This document shows positions 53,147-62,333 of a stretch of 64,000 bases of DNA, in pieces (within the stretch, counting starts at the first letter, position 1; every line of letters begins with the position of its first letter). The position numbers and the translations under genes are program-made. The notes beneath the pieces are model-generated. The model made no database searches. It saw nothing but the letters and a program-made list of their open reading frames with translations, and had not been told where the DNA came from. This stretch comes from Candidatus Poribacteria bacterium (lineage in GTDB: Bacteria > Poribacteria > WGA-4E > WGA-3G): positions 1 to 64,000 of the forward strand of contig OY282374.1 in the NCBI GenBank assembly GCA_958295815.1, written 5' to 3'.

Positions 53147-53233
53147 AGAATGGGAAATGTAAGCAAAGACAAATTGTGTTTTAGGAGAACAATTTGGAGA
53201 TCCGCCCTACAGTTTTAAGTTGCTATAATTTTC

Positions 53234-53262
53234 TTGCATCTGTATCCCGTTTCTGATAAAAT
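53234..53262 (+). promoter_or_regulatory. Candidate sigma-A promoter of the DUF2088 operon
   Basis: TTGCAT (53234-53239) and TAAAAT (53257-53262) are 17 bases apart; start near 53269, leader about 84 bases. Confidence 0.5.
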
Positions 53263-53315
53263 TGCCTCTAAAGGCGAAGTTTGTAATCAGACAAGGCATA
53301 CTTATTTTTTTAGTC

Positions 53316-53327
53316 CACCTATAGGTG
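53316..53327 (+). promoter_or_regulatory. 12-bp perfect palindrome, possible operator
   Basis: CACCTATAGGTG is a perfect dyad flanked by T- and A-runs, between the predicted transcription start and the ATG at 53353. Confidence 0.35.
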
Positions 53328-53352
53328 AAAAAACATAAAGGACAGGAACATA

Positions 53353-54606
53353 ATGGCACTTCCAAAAATGGCACGGATTCAACAGCGGTTTGAGGTCCCT
53401 GTTCTCACTGACCTCCCTGCAGCAATTCATGCAGAGTTAGAGCGGATTAACGCCTCTGCTATTATCAAACCGGGTGAGACGGTTGCCATTACTGCTGGCA
53501 GTCGCGGGGTCGCGAATGTCGCTACAGCGGTCAAGGCAACGATTGATTATCTCAAGGCACTCGGTGCGCATCCTTTTGTGGTTCCCGCGATGGGAAGCCA
53601 CGGTGGCGCAACCTCGGAAGGACAGCGGAGCGTATTGGAGCATTACGGCATCACGGAAGCGACTGTTGGTGCCCCCGTGAAAGCGACAATGGACGTGGTC
53701 GAACTCGGCAAGACAGTAGACGGTTTGCCGGTTTTCTTTGATCGGTATGCCGCTGAAGCTGACCATGTTATACCCCTCAACCGTATCAAGGCACACACTG
53801 ATTTCAACGGTTCCATTGAGAGCGGTGTGATGAAGATGATGGTTATCGGGCTCGGAAAACAGCAGGGCGCGAACCTCTATCATCGGGCGTTCTTTCAGTA
53901 CGGTTTTGAACACGTCATCAGAACCGTCGGTGGTTTCATCCTCGACAGCGGAAAAATCGCTTTCGGTTTGGGATTAATTGAGAATGCACACGAGGATACT
54001 GCTTTAGCGGTCGCTATGCCTGCTGCACAACTCCTTCAAACCGAACGAGAACTACTCGTTGAGGCGAAATCACTAATGGGACGGCTCCCGTTTGATGAAC
54101 TCGATTTGCTCATCGTGGATTGGACGGGCAAAAATATCAGCGGCACCGGTATGGACACGAACGTCATCGGTAGAATGATGCAGAACTTTGAACCAGAACC
54201 CGCAAAACCTGCAATCCTTCGCATATTCGTCCGAGATCTCACCGAAGAGAGCGATGGCAATGCTACCGGTATTGGGCTCGCTGATTTCACAACGACACGC
54301 CTCGTGGATAAGATTGACCGGCACTCGACTTACATGAACGGTATCACTGCACTCGGACCACAGAAGTCGAAAATCCCGTTCTATTACGACACAGATCGTG
54401 AAGCGATTGAAGTGGCACTCGACACCATCGGGTTGACCGAACCCGAAGATGCCAGGGTCATTCGGATTGAGAGCACCTTGAGATTGACAGAACTCGACAT
54501 CTCTGAAGTACTACTTGAAGATGCGAAATTGCATTCAAGTTTGGAAGTTATAGGTGAAACAAAGCCGCTTCCGTTTGATGCCGGAGGAAATCTGCTGCCG
54601 TTTTAA
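53353..54606 (+). CDS. DUF2088 (LarA-like) protein
   Basis: A 417-residue protein of the lactate racemase (LarA) N-terminal domain family. GSRGVANVATAVKATIDYL (about 50-68), AMGSHGGATSEGQR (about 77-90), LNRIKAHTDFNGSIESGVMK (about 138-157) and FGLGLIENAHEDTA (about 203-216) mark the family; the Lys and His in RIKAHTDF correspond in position to residues near the nickel cofactor of LarA. Family members racemise or epimerise 2-hydroxy acids, so this one may act on a sugar-derived acid rather than lactate. The cofactor gene larC lies 8 kb away. AGGACAGGAA precedes the ATG. Confidence 0.85.
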   Translation: MALPKMARIQQRFEVPVLTDLPAAIHAELERINASAIIKPGETVAITAGSRGVANVATAVKATIDYLKALGAHPFVVPAMGSHGGATSEGQRSVLEHYGITEATVGAPVKATMDVVELGKTVDGLPVFFDRYAAEADHVIPLNRIKAHTDFNGSIESGVMKMMVIGLGKQQGANLYHRAFFQYGFEHVIRTVGGFILDSGKIAFGLGLIENAHEDTALAVAMPAAQLLQTERELLVEAKSLMGRLPFDELDLLIVDWTGKNISGTGMDTNVIGRMMQNFEPEPAKPAILRIFVRDLTEESDGNATGIGLADFTTTRLVDKIDRHSTYMNGITALGPQKSKIPFYYDTDREAIEVALDTIGLTEPEDARVIRIESTLRLTELDISEVLLEDAKLHSSLEVIGETKPLPFDAGGNLLPF

Positions 54607-54635
54607 GGGGACCGTCTTGCTGGCGAGGGCAAAAA

Positions 54636-55487
54636 ATGCGAAAACTCAAAATCATCTTGGAGATGATTAAATTTGAACACACCGTCTTTGCGCTTCCATT
54701 TGCAGTTATGAGTGCTTTTATCGCTGCAGATGGGCTCCCTTCGTTGGCAAAACTTGGCTGGATTCTTGTAGCGATGGTGGGGGCGCGCAGCTGCGCTATG
54801 GCGTTCAACCGACTCGCCGATGCCGAAATTGATACTATAAATCCGCGCACTGCTACGCGTGCGATTCCCGCTGGCTTAATCACAAAGAGCGCGGTATGGG
54901 TTTTCACAATTGTCTCCGCTGGGCTGTTGGTTTTGGCGGCGTGGCGACTGAATCCGCTCGCTTTTGCGCTGTCGCCGGTCGCGCTTGCTGTGGTCATGGG
55001 CTATTCCTATACCAAACGTTTCACCGCACTCTCTCACTTCTGGTTAGGGCTTGCGCTCTCCATTTCACCTGTCGGTGCCTGGATTGCGATTCAGGGCAGC
55101 TTCGCCTTGCCACCGATTATCCTCTGCCTTGTGGTGTTGCTCTGGACAGCCGGGTTCGACATCATTTATGCCTGTCAAGATGTTGGCTTTGACAAGAAAC
55201 ACGGTTTACACTCCATTCCCGCGAAACTCGGTATCCGATGGGCATTGTGGCTATCTTCCGCCTTACACGTTGTCGCTGTATTACTCCTCCTCAGTATCCC
55301 TCACCTTGTTGAATTGGGAACCTTTTACTACATCGGCGTTGGAATCGTTGTGCTCATCTTTATCTATGAACACGCTATCGTCAAACCGACCGACCTGTCC
55401 CGCGTTAACCTCGCCTTTTTTACGCTGAACGGCATGATTAGCCTTGTCTTGATGGTACTTTCAATTGCCGATATTTTGTTCTTTTAA
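54636..55487 (+). CDS. mqnP: UbiA-family prenyltransferase, MqnP-like
   Basis: A 283-residue membrane prenyltransferase with about eight helices. The first Asp-rich motif is AMAFNRLADAEIDTINPRT (about 50-68) and the second DIIYACQDVGFDKKHGLHSI (about 174-193). The family attaches a polyprenyl chain to an aromatic acid. The ARSCAMAFNR and NPRTATRAIPAG segments match the MqnP type of the futalosine menaquinone route rather than MenA. Classification between UbiA and MqnP is by eye. GAGGGC precedes the ATG, 29 bp after the DUF2088 gene. Confidence 0.85.
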   Translation: MRKLKIILEMIKFEHTVFALPFAVMSAFIAADGLPSLAKLGWILVAMVGARSCAMAFNRLADAEIDTINPRTATRAIPAGLITKSAVWVFTIVSAGLLVLAAWRLNPLAFALSPVALAVVMGYSYTKRFTALSHFWLGLALSISPVGAWIAIQGSFALPPIILCLVVLLWTAGFDIIYACQDVGFDKKHGLHSIPAKLGIRWALWLSSALHVVAVLLLLSIPHLVELGTFYYIGVGIVVLIFIYEHAIVKPTDLSRVNLAFFTLNGMISLVLMVLSIADILFF

Positions 55488-55593
55488 CGATTAAATCTGA
55501 TTTGCTGCGTCCGTTTGCTTCACAGTGGGAATGCAGTATTCCAATTGTTAAGAGACTTTTCATAATCTAAAGCAGGATTTTTTAACATTTTTA

Positions 55594-55622
55594 GATCGGC
55601 GTTGACAACGGAAACGCCGATC
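55594..55622 (+). promoter_or_regulatory. Hairpin upstream of the sugar isomerase gene
   Basis: GATCGGCGTT (55594-55603) and AACGCCGATC (55613-55622) form a perfect 10-bp stem with a 9-base loop, ending one base before the AGGAG of the next gene. It could be an RNA switch on translation, a terminator of the preceding unit without T-tract, or an operator. Confidence 0.5.
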
Positions 55623-55642
55623 AGGAGCACATAGTTAAAAAG

Positions 55643-56464
55643 ATGAAACTCTCACTTTCCGTGCGCGTCGCAGAAACCGCAACCAAAAGAGATGCCACGC
55701 ACACCTTCGCACAGCTCACTGAACTGGCGGCGGGACTTGGCTATGAAGCCGTCTGTATGCGTGCCTCACAAGTCGGTATCCACTCGCCGTTAGAGGATAT
55801 TACCGCTGCGCGTAAACAGGCAGCATCGCTCAACCTACAGGTCTCTATGATCACAGGTGATTTTCCTGTCCCGCTTAATAACGAACAAGGACCGGATGGA
55901 CTCCGCAATATAACCCCTTATCTCGATCTAACGGAACTCCTCGGTGCAGACCTCATTCGCATTGCGATGAAGGTTGAAGACGACATTCCGTGGGCACAAC
56001 GCGCTTCCGACGAGGCTGCTGAACGCGGCATTCGTCTCGCACATCAATCGCATACACAGAGCCTATTTGAAACGGTGGATGGATCTGTTGATGTGTTGAA
56101 ACGCGTAGGCAGACCGAATTTCGGGATCATCTATGAACCGGCCAACCTCGATCTCTGTGCACAGGATTATGGTGTTGAGACGCTCAAACGATTTTCGCCG
56201 TATCTTTTGAACGTATATCTCCAGAACCACATCCGACGGCCGGAAGGGAAAACGCGGCTCCTAACGTGGATTCAAGGCGAAGTCCCGCACGATCCAATCC
56301 GTTTACAGGACGAAGGTGGCATTGACTATCCGTCAGTTTTTCAAGGTCTGGAGGCGATAGGTTACGACGGCTATGTGACGGTACATCAAGCGTTTCGTGA
56401 GATCATGGAGCCTGAAGACGCAGCGGAACAAAGCTACACCTATTTGAAACCATTTTGTGGATAA
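55643..56464 (+). CDS. Sugar phosphate isomerase/epimerase (xylose-isomerase-like)
   Basis: A 273-residue TIM-barrel protein, third of the fold in the window. Segments at likely metal sites: AVCMRASQVG, IRLAHQSHTQSLFETVDGS (about 133-151), IIYEPANLDLC (about 164-174), VYLQNHIRRPEGK (about 191-203) and GYVTVHQAFREI (about 238-249). The AGGAG lies about 14 bases before the ATG. The stop overlaps the earliest possible start of the sulfatase gene, so the two are cotranscribed. The substrate is unknown. Confidence 0.9.
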   Translation: MKLSLSVRVAETATKRDATHTFAQLTELAAGLGYEAVCMRASQVGIHSPLEDITAARKQAASLNLQVSMITGDFPVPLNNEQGPDGLRNITPYLDLTELLGADLIRIAMKVEDDIPWAQRASDEAAERGIRLAHQSHTQSLFETVDGSVDVLKRVGRPNFGIIYEPANLDLCAQDYGVETLKRFSPYLLNVYLQNHIRRPEGKTRLLTWIQGEVPHDPIRLQDEGGIDYPSVFQGLEAIGYDGYVTVHQAFREIMEPEDAAEQSYTYLKPFCG

Positions 56465-56483
56465 AGTTTCGGACAGCAACATT

Positions 56484-57998
56484 ATGAGCACACAACAACC
56501 GAATATTCTCATTATCACAACCGATCAGCAGCGGACAGATAGCTTGAGTTGTTATGGATCGACGTTCACAGATACGCCACATTTGGACAAGTTCGCGTCT
56601 GAAGGTGTCTGTTTTGAACGTGCGTATTGTGCGAATCCAGTATGTACGCCTTCCCGCGCCTCAATCTTTTCAGGACGATATGTGAGCCGCCACGGTGCGT
56701 GGAATGTAGGCATGAATGTCCCGGATGACGAACCGATGCTGTCACACCGACTCTCCGAGGTCGGGTATCGCACGCACTATATTGGCAAAGCGCATTTCCA
56801 ACCCTTCGGCGCGCCTGCGGAACAATCTGTTGAGGCACGCGGCGATACTACGCGTTACCCAGGATTCCAAGGTCCTTATTATGGGTTTGAAACAGTCGAA
56901 TTAGCTATCGGACACGCTACTTATGGGGTCGCCGGACATTACGGAGAATGGGTCCGGTCACAGGTTTCTGAGGAGACGTTTGACAGTTACAGCAAAGCAA
57001 CCCGCCTCAGTGAAGGTGGCTTCGGTGGTGACGCGTACGATTGGGATATTCCGCTGAGATACCACAACAGCGTCTGGACTGCTGATCGAACAATAGATTT
57101 TCTATCGAATCGGGATACCTCTCAGCCGTTCCTATTGGCGGTCGGTTTTCAGGACCCGCATCATCCGCACTGCGTCCCAACCGACTTTGAAGCGCGCGTT
57201 GACCCATCACAGGTTCCACTGCCTGACTGCGTTGAAGGTGAGTTAGAAGACAAACCGCCACATTTCTTAGAGGCACGTCTTGGTCTGCTCGAACAATCGG
57301 AGATTCGTGGGACGTATGCTATTGCTGGACAGGGCGGTGGTGCCGATTACCGTAAAGTTTCTGAAACCGACGCTCGACTCGGTAGGGCTTACTATTACAA
57401 TATGGTGAAGATTATCGATCAGCAAATGGGGCGTATTCTGGAGTGCTTGGATACGTATGGGTTGGCAGAAAACACATTGGTGGTTTTCACGACCGATCAC
57501 GGTGAACTCCTTGGCGACCACGGACTTTGGATGAAGGGACCCTTCCATTACGAGCAGCTTGTCCGAGTGCCGACCTTACTGCGGTTTCCCCAAGCCATAC
57601 CAGCTGGACAGCGGACACAGGCACTTTTCAGTCATGTTGATATTATGCCGACGGTCCTCTCTGCTATCGGTTTGCCGATCCCGTCGGATACCGATGGTGT
57701 GGACACGATGCCGATGCTTACGGGTGAAACAGAGTCCGCTCGCGATTCAGTGTTGGTTGAGTGTGTAGATGACCCACATGGGTTGCGGCTCAAGACGATT
57801 GTAACCGATACTCGGAAACTGACATGGTATTGTGGGCACTCTTATGGCGAACTCTACGATTTGGAGAAGGATCCGGTTGAGCGAGTCAATCAGTGGGATA
57901 ATGCCGCCTATGCTGCCGACAAGACATATCTCATGAGCCGTATTCTTGAGTCGATGGAGCCTTTGGAGCGAAGGGTTGAGCGGTTGTCGTATGCGTAA
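56484..57998 (+). CDS. Formylglycine-dependent sulfatase
   Basis: A 504-residue type I sulfatase. The active-site signature CTPSRASIFSGRY (about 55-67) supplies the Cys to be converted to formylglycine; NILIITTDQQRTDSL at the start and TTDHGELLGDHGLW (about 334-347) supply the metal Asp residues. No signal peptide is visible, so it may act in the cytoplasm or be exported by another route. A GTG at 56457 overlapping the previous stop is an alternative start that adds nine residues. With the sugar isomerases around it, desulfation of sulfated glycans is a fair guess. No anaerobic or FGE-type maturase is in the window. Confidence 0.93.
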   Translation: MSTQQPNILIITTDQQRTDSLSCYGSTFTDTPHLDKFASEGVCFERAYCANPVCTPSRASIFSGRYVSRHGAWNVGMNVPDDEPMLSHRLSEVGYRTHYIGKAHFQPFGAPAEQSVEARGDTTRYPGFQGPYYGFETVELAIGHATYGVAGHYGEWVRSQVSEETFDSYSKATRLSEGGFGGDAYDWDIPLRYHNSVWTADRTIDFLSNRDTSQPFLLAVGFQDPHHPHCVPTDFEARVDPSQVPLPDCVEGELEDKPPHFLEARLGLLEQSEIRGTYAIAGQGGGADYRKVSETDARLGRAYYYNMVKIIDQQMGRILECLDTYGLAENTLVVFTTDHGELLGDHGLWMKGPFHYEQLVRVPTLLRFPQAIPAGQRTQALFSHVDIMPTVLSAIGLPIPSDTDGVDTMPMLTGETESARDSVLVECVDDPHGLRLKTIVTDTRKLTWYCGHSYGELYDLEKDPVERVNQWDNAAYAADKTYLMSRILESMEPLERRVERLSYA

Positions 57999-58091
57999 TC
58001 GTTCCGGTATAACCTCGTCCAGTTCTGCAATATATTCTTCGGCAAGCGTCCGATTTGTCTTGGGTGTTAGTTGAATGCCAATGTTTTAAAC

Positions 58092-58120
58092 TTGCATTTT
58101 AAGAAAGGATAGCGTATCAT
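58092..58120 (+). promoter_or_regulatory. Candidate sigma-A promoter of the GT2-recQ pair
   Basis: TTGCAT (58092-58097) and TATCAT (58115-58120) are 17 bases apart; start near 58127, leader about 86 bases. Confidence 0.45.
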
Positions 58121-58212
58121 TTAAATAGGGAAAATTGGTTGTATCTCGCCTCGCTTCGACTATATTATATCTCACACTGAGGAAGTGGGACAAAAACATT
58201 GGGGGCATCCGT

Positions 58213-59025
58213 ATGGAGCCTACGCTATCTATTGTGATTCCGATTTTCAACGAGGTTGCAAGCCTGAAAGCACTGCTGCAACAGGTCGCTGATGTTGAAG
58301 TCGGTATGAAAAAAGAGTTAGTTCTCGTCGATGATTTTTCAACAGATGGTACGCGAACGATTTTAAAGGATATTGAAGCCATTCAAGAAAATTCGGACGA
58401 GATACGCAGGTACATCTCAACATCCCAGATGCCTCTAAACGAAGACACCGCTTCTGATGGTGAAATTCCAGAGCTTGAAAGTTCCCCTGAAAACGCGTTT
58501 GAAATCTCTGCGAAGGTCTTCTATCACGATGTGAATAAGGGCAAAGGCGCGACCCTCCGCACCGGATTTCAGCATATCACCGGTGATATTACCCTCATCC
58601 AAGATGCCGATTTGGAATACGATCCGCAGGACTACCCGAAATTGCTACAACCGATTCTGGATGGCGAAGCCGATGTCGTCTACGGCTCACGGTTTATGGA
58701 GGGTAGACAAACAGGTTTACTGCGGAGTTATCTCGCAAATCAATTCCTCACAACCCTTGCAAACATTCTCAACGGCACGAGACTCACCGATATGGAGACC
58801 TGTTATAAGGTGATTCGGACCTCGATTCTAAAGGAGATTTCGCTCTATTCCGATAGGTTCGGTTTTGAACCTGAAATTACGGCGAAGCTTGCCAAACGGA
58901 AATGCAGGATCGTTGAGGTGCCGATTGCCTACCGCGGTAGAGACTATCACGAGGGGAAAACAATTAGTTGGAAGGACGGTGTCGCCGCTATCTTCCATAT
59001 TATCCGTTTCCGCTTCTTTCCATAG
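58213..59025 (+). CDS. Family 2 glycosyltransferase, dolichyl-phosphate-mannose-synthase-like
   Basis: A 270-residue GT-A-fold transferase. It starts MEPTLSIVIPIFNEVASL, the family's usual N-terminus, so the upstream frame to 58135 is rejected; GGGGG lies before the ATG. KGKGATLRTGFQHI (about 114-127) and DADLEYDPQDYPKL (the Asp-x-Asp motif, about 137-150) match polyprenyl-phosphate sugar synthases, as does DMETCYKVIR (about 196-205). An acidic insertion of about 40 residues (about 65-105) sits after the KELVLVDDFSTDGT strand and is unusual. No membrane helices follow the catalytic domain. recQ is 25 bp downstream. Confidence 0.92.
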   Translation: MEPTLSIVIPIFNEVASLKALLQQVADVEVGMKKELVLVDDFSTDGTRTILKDIEAIQENSDEIRRYISTSQMPLNEDTASDGEIPELESSPENAFEISAKVFYHDVNKGKGATLRTGFQHITGDITLIQDADLEYDPQDYPKLLQPILDGEADVVYGSRFMEGRQTGLLRSYLANQFLTTLANILNGTRLTDMETCYKVIRTSILKEISLYSDRFGFEPEITAKLAKRKCRIVEVPIAYRGRDYHEGKTISWKDGVAAIFHIIRFRFFP

Positions 59026-59050
59026 AGACTGAATATCCACTCTAAAAGAT

Positions 59051-60886
59051 ATGCAAAATTTGCAGGATTTGCTTAAAAAGGTAGATGCTATTCTGGATTC
59101 GGCTGAGACGTCGGAACCGCCAGAGAATGCTGTTGCAACGGCTTCCAAACCGCCGACAGATCGTCTTCTGCAAGGACTTCTGACCCACTTTGGCTATGAC
59201 GCTTTCCGCGAGGGACAACGCGAGATCATTGAAGCAATTTTGGACGGCGAGAATGTGTTCGCTGTGTTCCCGACAGGACACGGAAAATCCCTGTGTTACC
59301 AGCTACCTGCCCTGATGCTCGACGGTATAACGGTTGTGATCTCACCCCTTATCTCGTTGATGAAGGACCAGGTTGATGGATTGCGTAGTCAAGGTATTGA
59401 TACAGTTTCGCTGATAAATAGCACACAGACATGGGAAGAATACCAAAACGAGCTGGCACGTCTGAGGCGGAACGAGATAAAACTCCTCTACATCTCACCA
59501 GAGCGTCTCAGAAGTCGACGTTTTTTAGACATTCTCAATGTGTTCCCTATTTCTCTATTTGTTATTGATGAAGCACACTGTATCTCGCAATGGGGACGCG
59601 ATTTCCGTCCCGCCTATCTGTCGTTGAGAGATACTATTGATGTTCTCCAACCGCGTGTCATTGCCCTTTTCACAGCAACTGCCCCACCAGAAATCCAAAA
59701 GGATATTCTCAATGTGCTAAATATACCCACGCCTCGCATCCTTATACAAGGGATAGATCGTCCCAATTTGAGATTGTGTGTTCAACCGAATGAGGATGAC
59801 GATGAAAAGTATCAGCAACTCGAAAAATTCCTCACCAACCAGAATACAGACTCGCTAACAACGAGCCTTGGAAACCTTCGCACTTCCCCGAAAAAAGGGA
59901 TTATCTACGCCGGACGACGCCGCGAAACCGAAGAGATCGCTAATTTTCTTCAAAGGCGCGGGTTCCGAGCCGATTTCTATCACGCCGGACTTGAGACGCA
60001 CGAACGCAATCGTGTGCAGGAAGCCTTTTTCGACGACAGTGGGGACGGATTGGACATCGTCGTCGCCACAAATGCCTTCGGTATGGGGATCGACAAGTCG
60101 GATATCCGATACATTGTGCATTGGACAATTACAGGAACCCTTGAAGAATACTGTCAAGAATTCGGTAGGGCAGGCAGAGATGAAAAGGAGTCTTTATGTG
60201 TTCTGTTTTTCTGCCACGATGACCGGGGATTGCATGAGTGGTTTATCAAGGAAAACGCACCGGACAAACCGTCTTTGCTTAAGCTCTTAAGGGTTGTTGA
60301 AAATTTCAAAGGGAACGGCATGTACCGCGCAATTGCCAACGATGAACTGGAATGGATGAGCGGTATTAAAGAGTCAAAAATCCTCGTCTGTCTCAGTTAT
60401 CTTGAAAAATTAGGATTCTTGAAACGGTGGTACAACGTTCCGTCTCAACTCTCCGTAAGGTTTCGTGCGCATTGGATTGAGGAAATGGAGCCGACCGATG
60501 TTGGACAGCGACATCTATTCCATCTCCTTCGGGAGAGCAAATCCAGATCCATTTTGGAGTTGTCTGAAGTGGCAGAGCTAAATCCGAAGGCGGTAATGGA
60601 ACAACTCGCCGAATTGCAAAGCGGGGGCTATATTCAGTACTGGGGACAGGAAGATTTAATGCTCATTGAACTGCTTCAGGACAGCGAGGTTCTCAGCACG
60701 CTAACGGATGAGCAGATTGAAGTGGGCGACTATGTCCGTCGAAAACAGAGCCAAATCGATCAGGTCATCGTTTATGCGTTAGAAACGGCTTGCCGATCGC
60801 GTGTGATTCGTAGTTACTTCGGTGAGGATATTGATGAAGATTACCGATGTGGAAGATGTGATTTGTGTCAAGCTGAGTCGTTGTGA
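59051..60886 (+). CDS. recQ: RecQ-family ATP-dependent DNA helicase
   Basis: A 611-residue 3'-5' helicase for DNA repair and fork restart. Motif 0 is HFGYDAFREGQREII (about 46-60), Walker A FPTGHGKSLCYQLPAL (about 75-90; the usual third Gly reads His), motif II VIDEAHCISQWGRDFRPAY (about 171-189), then TATAPP, VATNAFGMGIDKSDIRYIVH (about 337-356) and QEFGRAGRDEKESLC. The C-terminal zinc motif is present (CRSRV, then CGRCDLC). No HRDC domain is evident, and the linker near residue 255-280 is longer than usual. It converges with the permease gene, five bases apart. Confidence 0.96.
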   Translation: MQNLQDLLKKVDAILDSAETSEPPENAVATASKPPTDRLLQGLLTHFGYDAFREGQREIIEAILDGENVFAVFPTGHGKSLCYQLPALMLDGITVVISPLISLMKDQVDGLRSQGIDTVSLINSTQTWEEYQNELARLRRNEIKLLYISPERLRSRRFLDILNVFPISLFVIDEAHCISQWGRDFRPAYLSLRDTIDVLQPRVIALFTATAPPEIQKDILNVLNIPTPRILIQGIDRPNLRLCVQPNEDDDEKYQQLEKFLTNQNTDSLTTSLGNLRTSPKKGIIYAGRRRETEEIANFLQRRGFRADFYHAGLETHERNRVQEAFFDDSGDGLDIVVATNAFGMGIDKSDIRYIVHWTITGTLEEYCQEFGRAGRDEKESLCVLFFCHDDRGLHEWFIKENAPDKPSLLKLLRVVENFKGNGMYRAIANDELEWMSGIKESKILVCLSYLEKLGFLKRWYNVPSQLSVRFRAHWIEEMEPTDVGQRHLFHLLRESKSRSILELSEVAELNPKAVMEQLAELQSGGYIQYWGQEDLMLIELLQDSEVLSTLTDEQIEVGDYVRRKQSQIDQVIVYALETACRSRVIRSYFGEDIDEDYRCGRCDLCQAESL

Positions 60887-60891
60887 ACACT

Positions 60892-62160
60892 TTAGTCCTC
60901 AGTGCGTAGGGCATCGATAGGCGAAAGACGTGCCGCCTGCATCGCCGGATAGACCCCAAAACTAACCCCCATGAAAATAGAGAAAATAACAGAAGCAATC
61001 ATCCATGGTAGAGAGAGGACAGCGGGCCATTCCGGCACGATTTGCACGATCCGAACAGCAAGGCGTGACATACCTTGCGCTGCTGCCCAGCCGCCCGCGA
61101 CACCGAGTACACCGCCACACAAACAGAGACAGATCGATTCCGTCAGAAATTGCAAGAAGATGTGAGTCCACTTTGCCCCAACCGACTTACGCAAACCTAT
61201 TTCCCGCGTCTTCTCACCCACAGAAACAAGACATATATTCATGATGCCGATGCCGCTGACGAAAAGGGAGAACCCAGCAATACTTCCTAAGGTGATCTTT
61301 ATCACCTTTTCGATATGTTCAAGTCGCCTGGCTGTCCGTTTTGCTATCCAAAGTCCGATAAAGTCATCTTTTCCTCTGTGTCTTTTCCGCAAGACGTGTT
61401 TAACCGAGTCAACAATATCATCAATATTGGCACCCTTTTTAAAGAATACAACCATGTCTTCAAGATAACGGGTGCCTGTAATCCGTTGTTGGTATGTTGT
61501 TAGCGGCACGCAAAGAGCGTCATCTAAAGAATACCAGATGCTGAGACTGCGACCTTTTGTTTTCATCACACCGACAACCTTCAACCTTACCGGCACCCGA
61601 TGCCGCCAACCATATTGGATCTTCACCTCTTGTCCAAGTGGAGAGGTTTCTCCAAACAGCTCAGTAGCGGTGTCGGCACCCAAAACACAGACCTGCTTTG
61701 CATTTTCGATATCGCCTTCGGTGAGGAATCTGCCGCTGTCAAGCTCCCAGTACATGCCGCGGGCATAGTCTGCAGTAACACCTTCTAAGAGCGGTCTGGA
61801 TTGATTTCCGTTTCGACTCGTAACAAGGTTCGTGTAGCCTTCATGTTTAGGCAAAACATATAGGACATTGGGGCATTCTGCCTCAATGGCATAAGCGTCT
61901 TCGAGGGTGTATCGCTCGGTTGTGCGTCGGACAATGCGATTTCGTTTCCAAATATGAGAACGGGTCCAGAATTGGACTTGGTTTGCACCACCAAGTGTTT
62001 CAATGTCTTGAGCGATGAGACGTTTCGCACCATCACCGATTGCTATCATGCACAGGACACTGGCGATCCCGATGAAGATACCGAGAATAGATAAGCCTGA
62101 ACGGAGCGGATTTTGCGCAAGATGGGCAATACCTGAAGAAATAGCGTCAAGTAGTTTCAT
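60892..62160 (-). CDS. MacB/FtsX-type ABC transporter permease
   Basis: A 422-residue membrane protein: helix 1 (about 17-45; GLSILGIFIGIASVLCMIAI), a large MacB-like extracellular domain (about 50-290; LPKHEGYTNLVTSRNG, VCVLGADTATELFG), then three C-terminal helices (about 295-415) with EKTREIGLRKSVGAKW between them, the coupling-helix motif of the family. It would need an ABC ATPase and probably a membrane-fusion partner, neither of which is in the window. No ribosome binding site is seen; a promoter ends 12 bases before the ATG, so the transcript may be nearly leaderless. Confidence 0.92.
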   Translation of the reverse strand: MKLLDAISSGIAHLAQNPLRSGLSILGIFIGIASVLCMIAIGDGAKRLIAQDIETLGGANQVQFWTRSHIWKRNRIVRRTTERYTLEDAYAIEAECPNVLYVLPKHEGYTNLVTSRNGNQSRPLLEGVTADYARGMYWELDSGRFLTEGDIENAKQVCVLGADTATELFGETSPLGQEVKIQYGWRHRVPVRLKVVGVMKTKGRSLSIWYSLDDALCVPLTTYQQRITGTRYLEDMVVFFKKGANIDDIVDSVKHVLRKRHRGKDDFIGLWIAKRTARRLEHIEKVIKITLGSIAGFSLFVSGIGIMNICLVSVGEKTREIGLRKSVGAKWTHIFLQFLTESICLCLCGGVLGVAGGWAAAQGMSRLAVRIVQIVPEWPAVLSLPWMIASVIFSIFMGVSFGVYPAMQAARLSPIDALRTED

Positions 62161-62172
62161 TTTTTGATAAAG

Positions 62173-62206
62173 AGTATATTCCGTAGTGTTCCTCGGTCAA
62201 ACCGAG
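62173..62206 (-). promoter_or_regulatory. Promoter of the MacB-like permease with overlapping palindrome
   Basis: On the minus strand TTGACC (62200-62195) and TATACT (62178-62173) are 16 bases apart, leaving about 12 bases to the ATG. The palindrome CTCGGT-CAA-ACCGAG (62192-62206) covers the -35 box and is a candidate operator. Confidence 0.5.
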
Positions 62207-62316
62207 CGATTATGATTTTGGGGAGATCTGTCTTCTGAAATCGCAGTTATGTTCGGAATTTATGAGCCTTGCTTTTCTATTATTAATGACACAATTTTAA
62301 AGCGAAGCGGGTGCAT

Positions 62317-62333
62317 AATCTTAAGTCAAGCCT
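62317..62333 (+). repeat. 17-base dispersed repeat, copy 2
   Basis: Identical to 26852-26868 (ATCTTAAGTCAAGCCTA), same orientation. Confidence 0.6.

Larger units (their letters stand above)
52970..53352. other. Intergenic region between LamG and DUF2088 genes
   Basis: These 383 bp hold two divergent sigma-A-type promoters (53069-53097 minus and 53234-53262 plus), a run of micro-repeats (53106-53146) and the palindrome at 53316-53327. A plus-strand frame crossing from the LamG gene (52665-53135) has no start signal and is antisense to the LamG gene. Confidence 0.6.
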
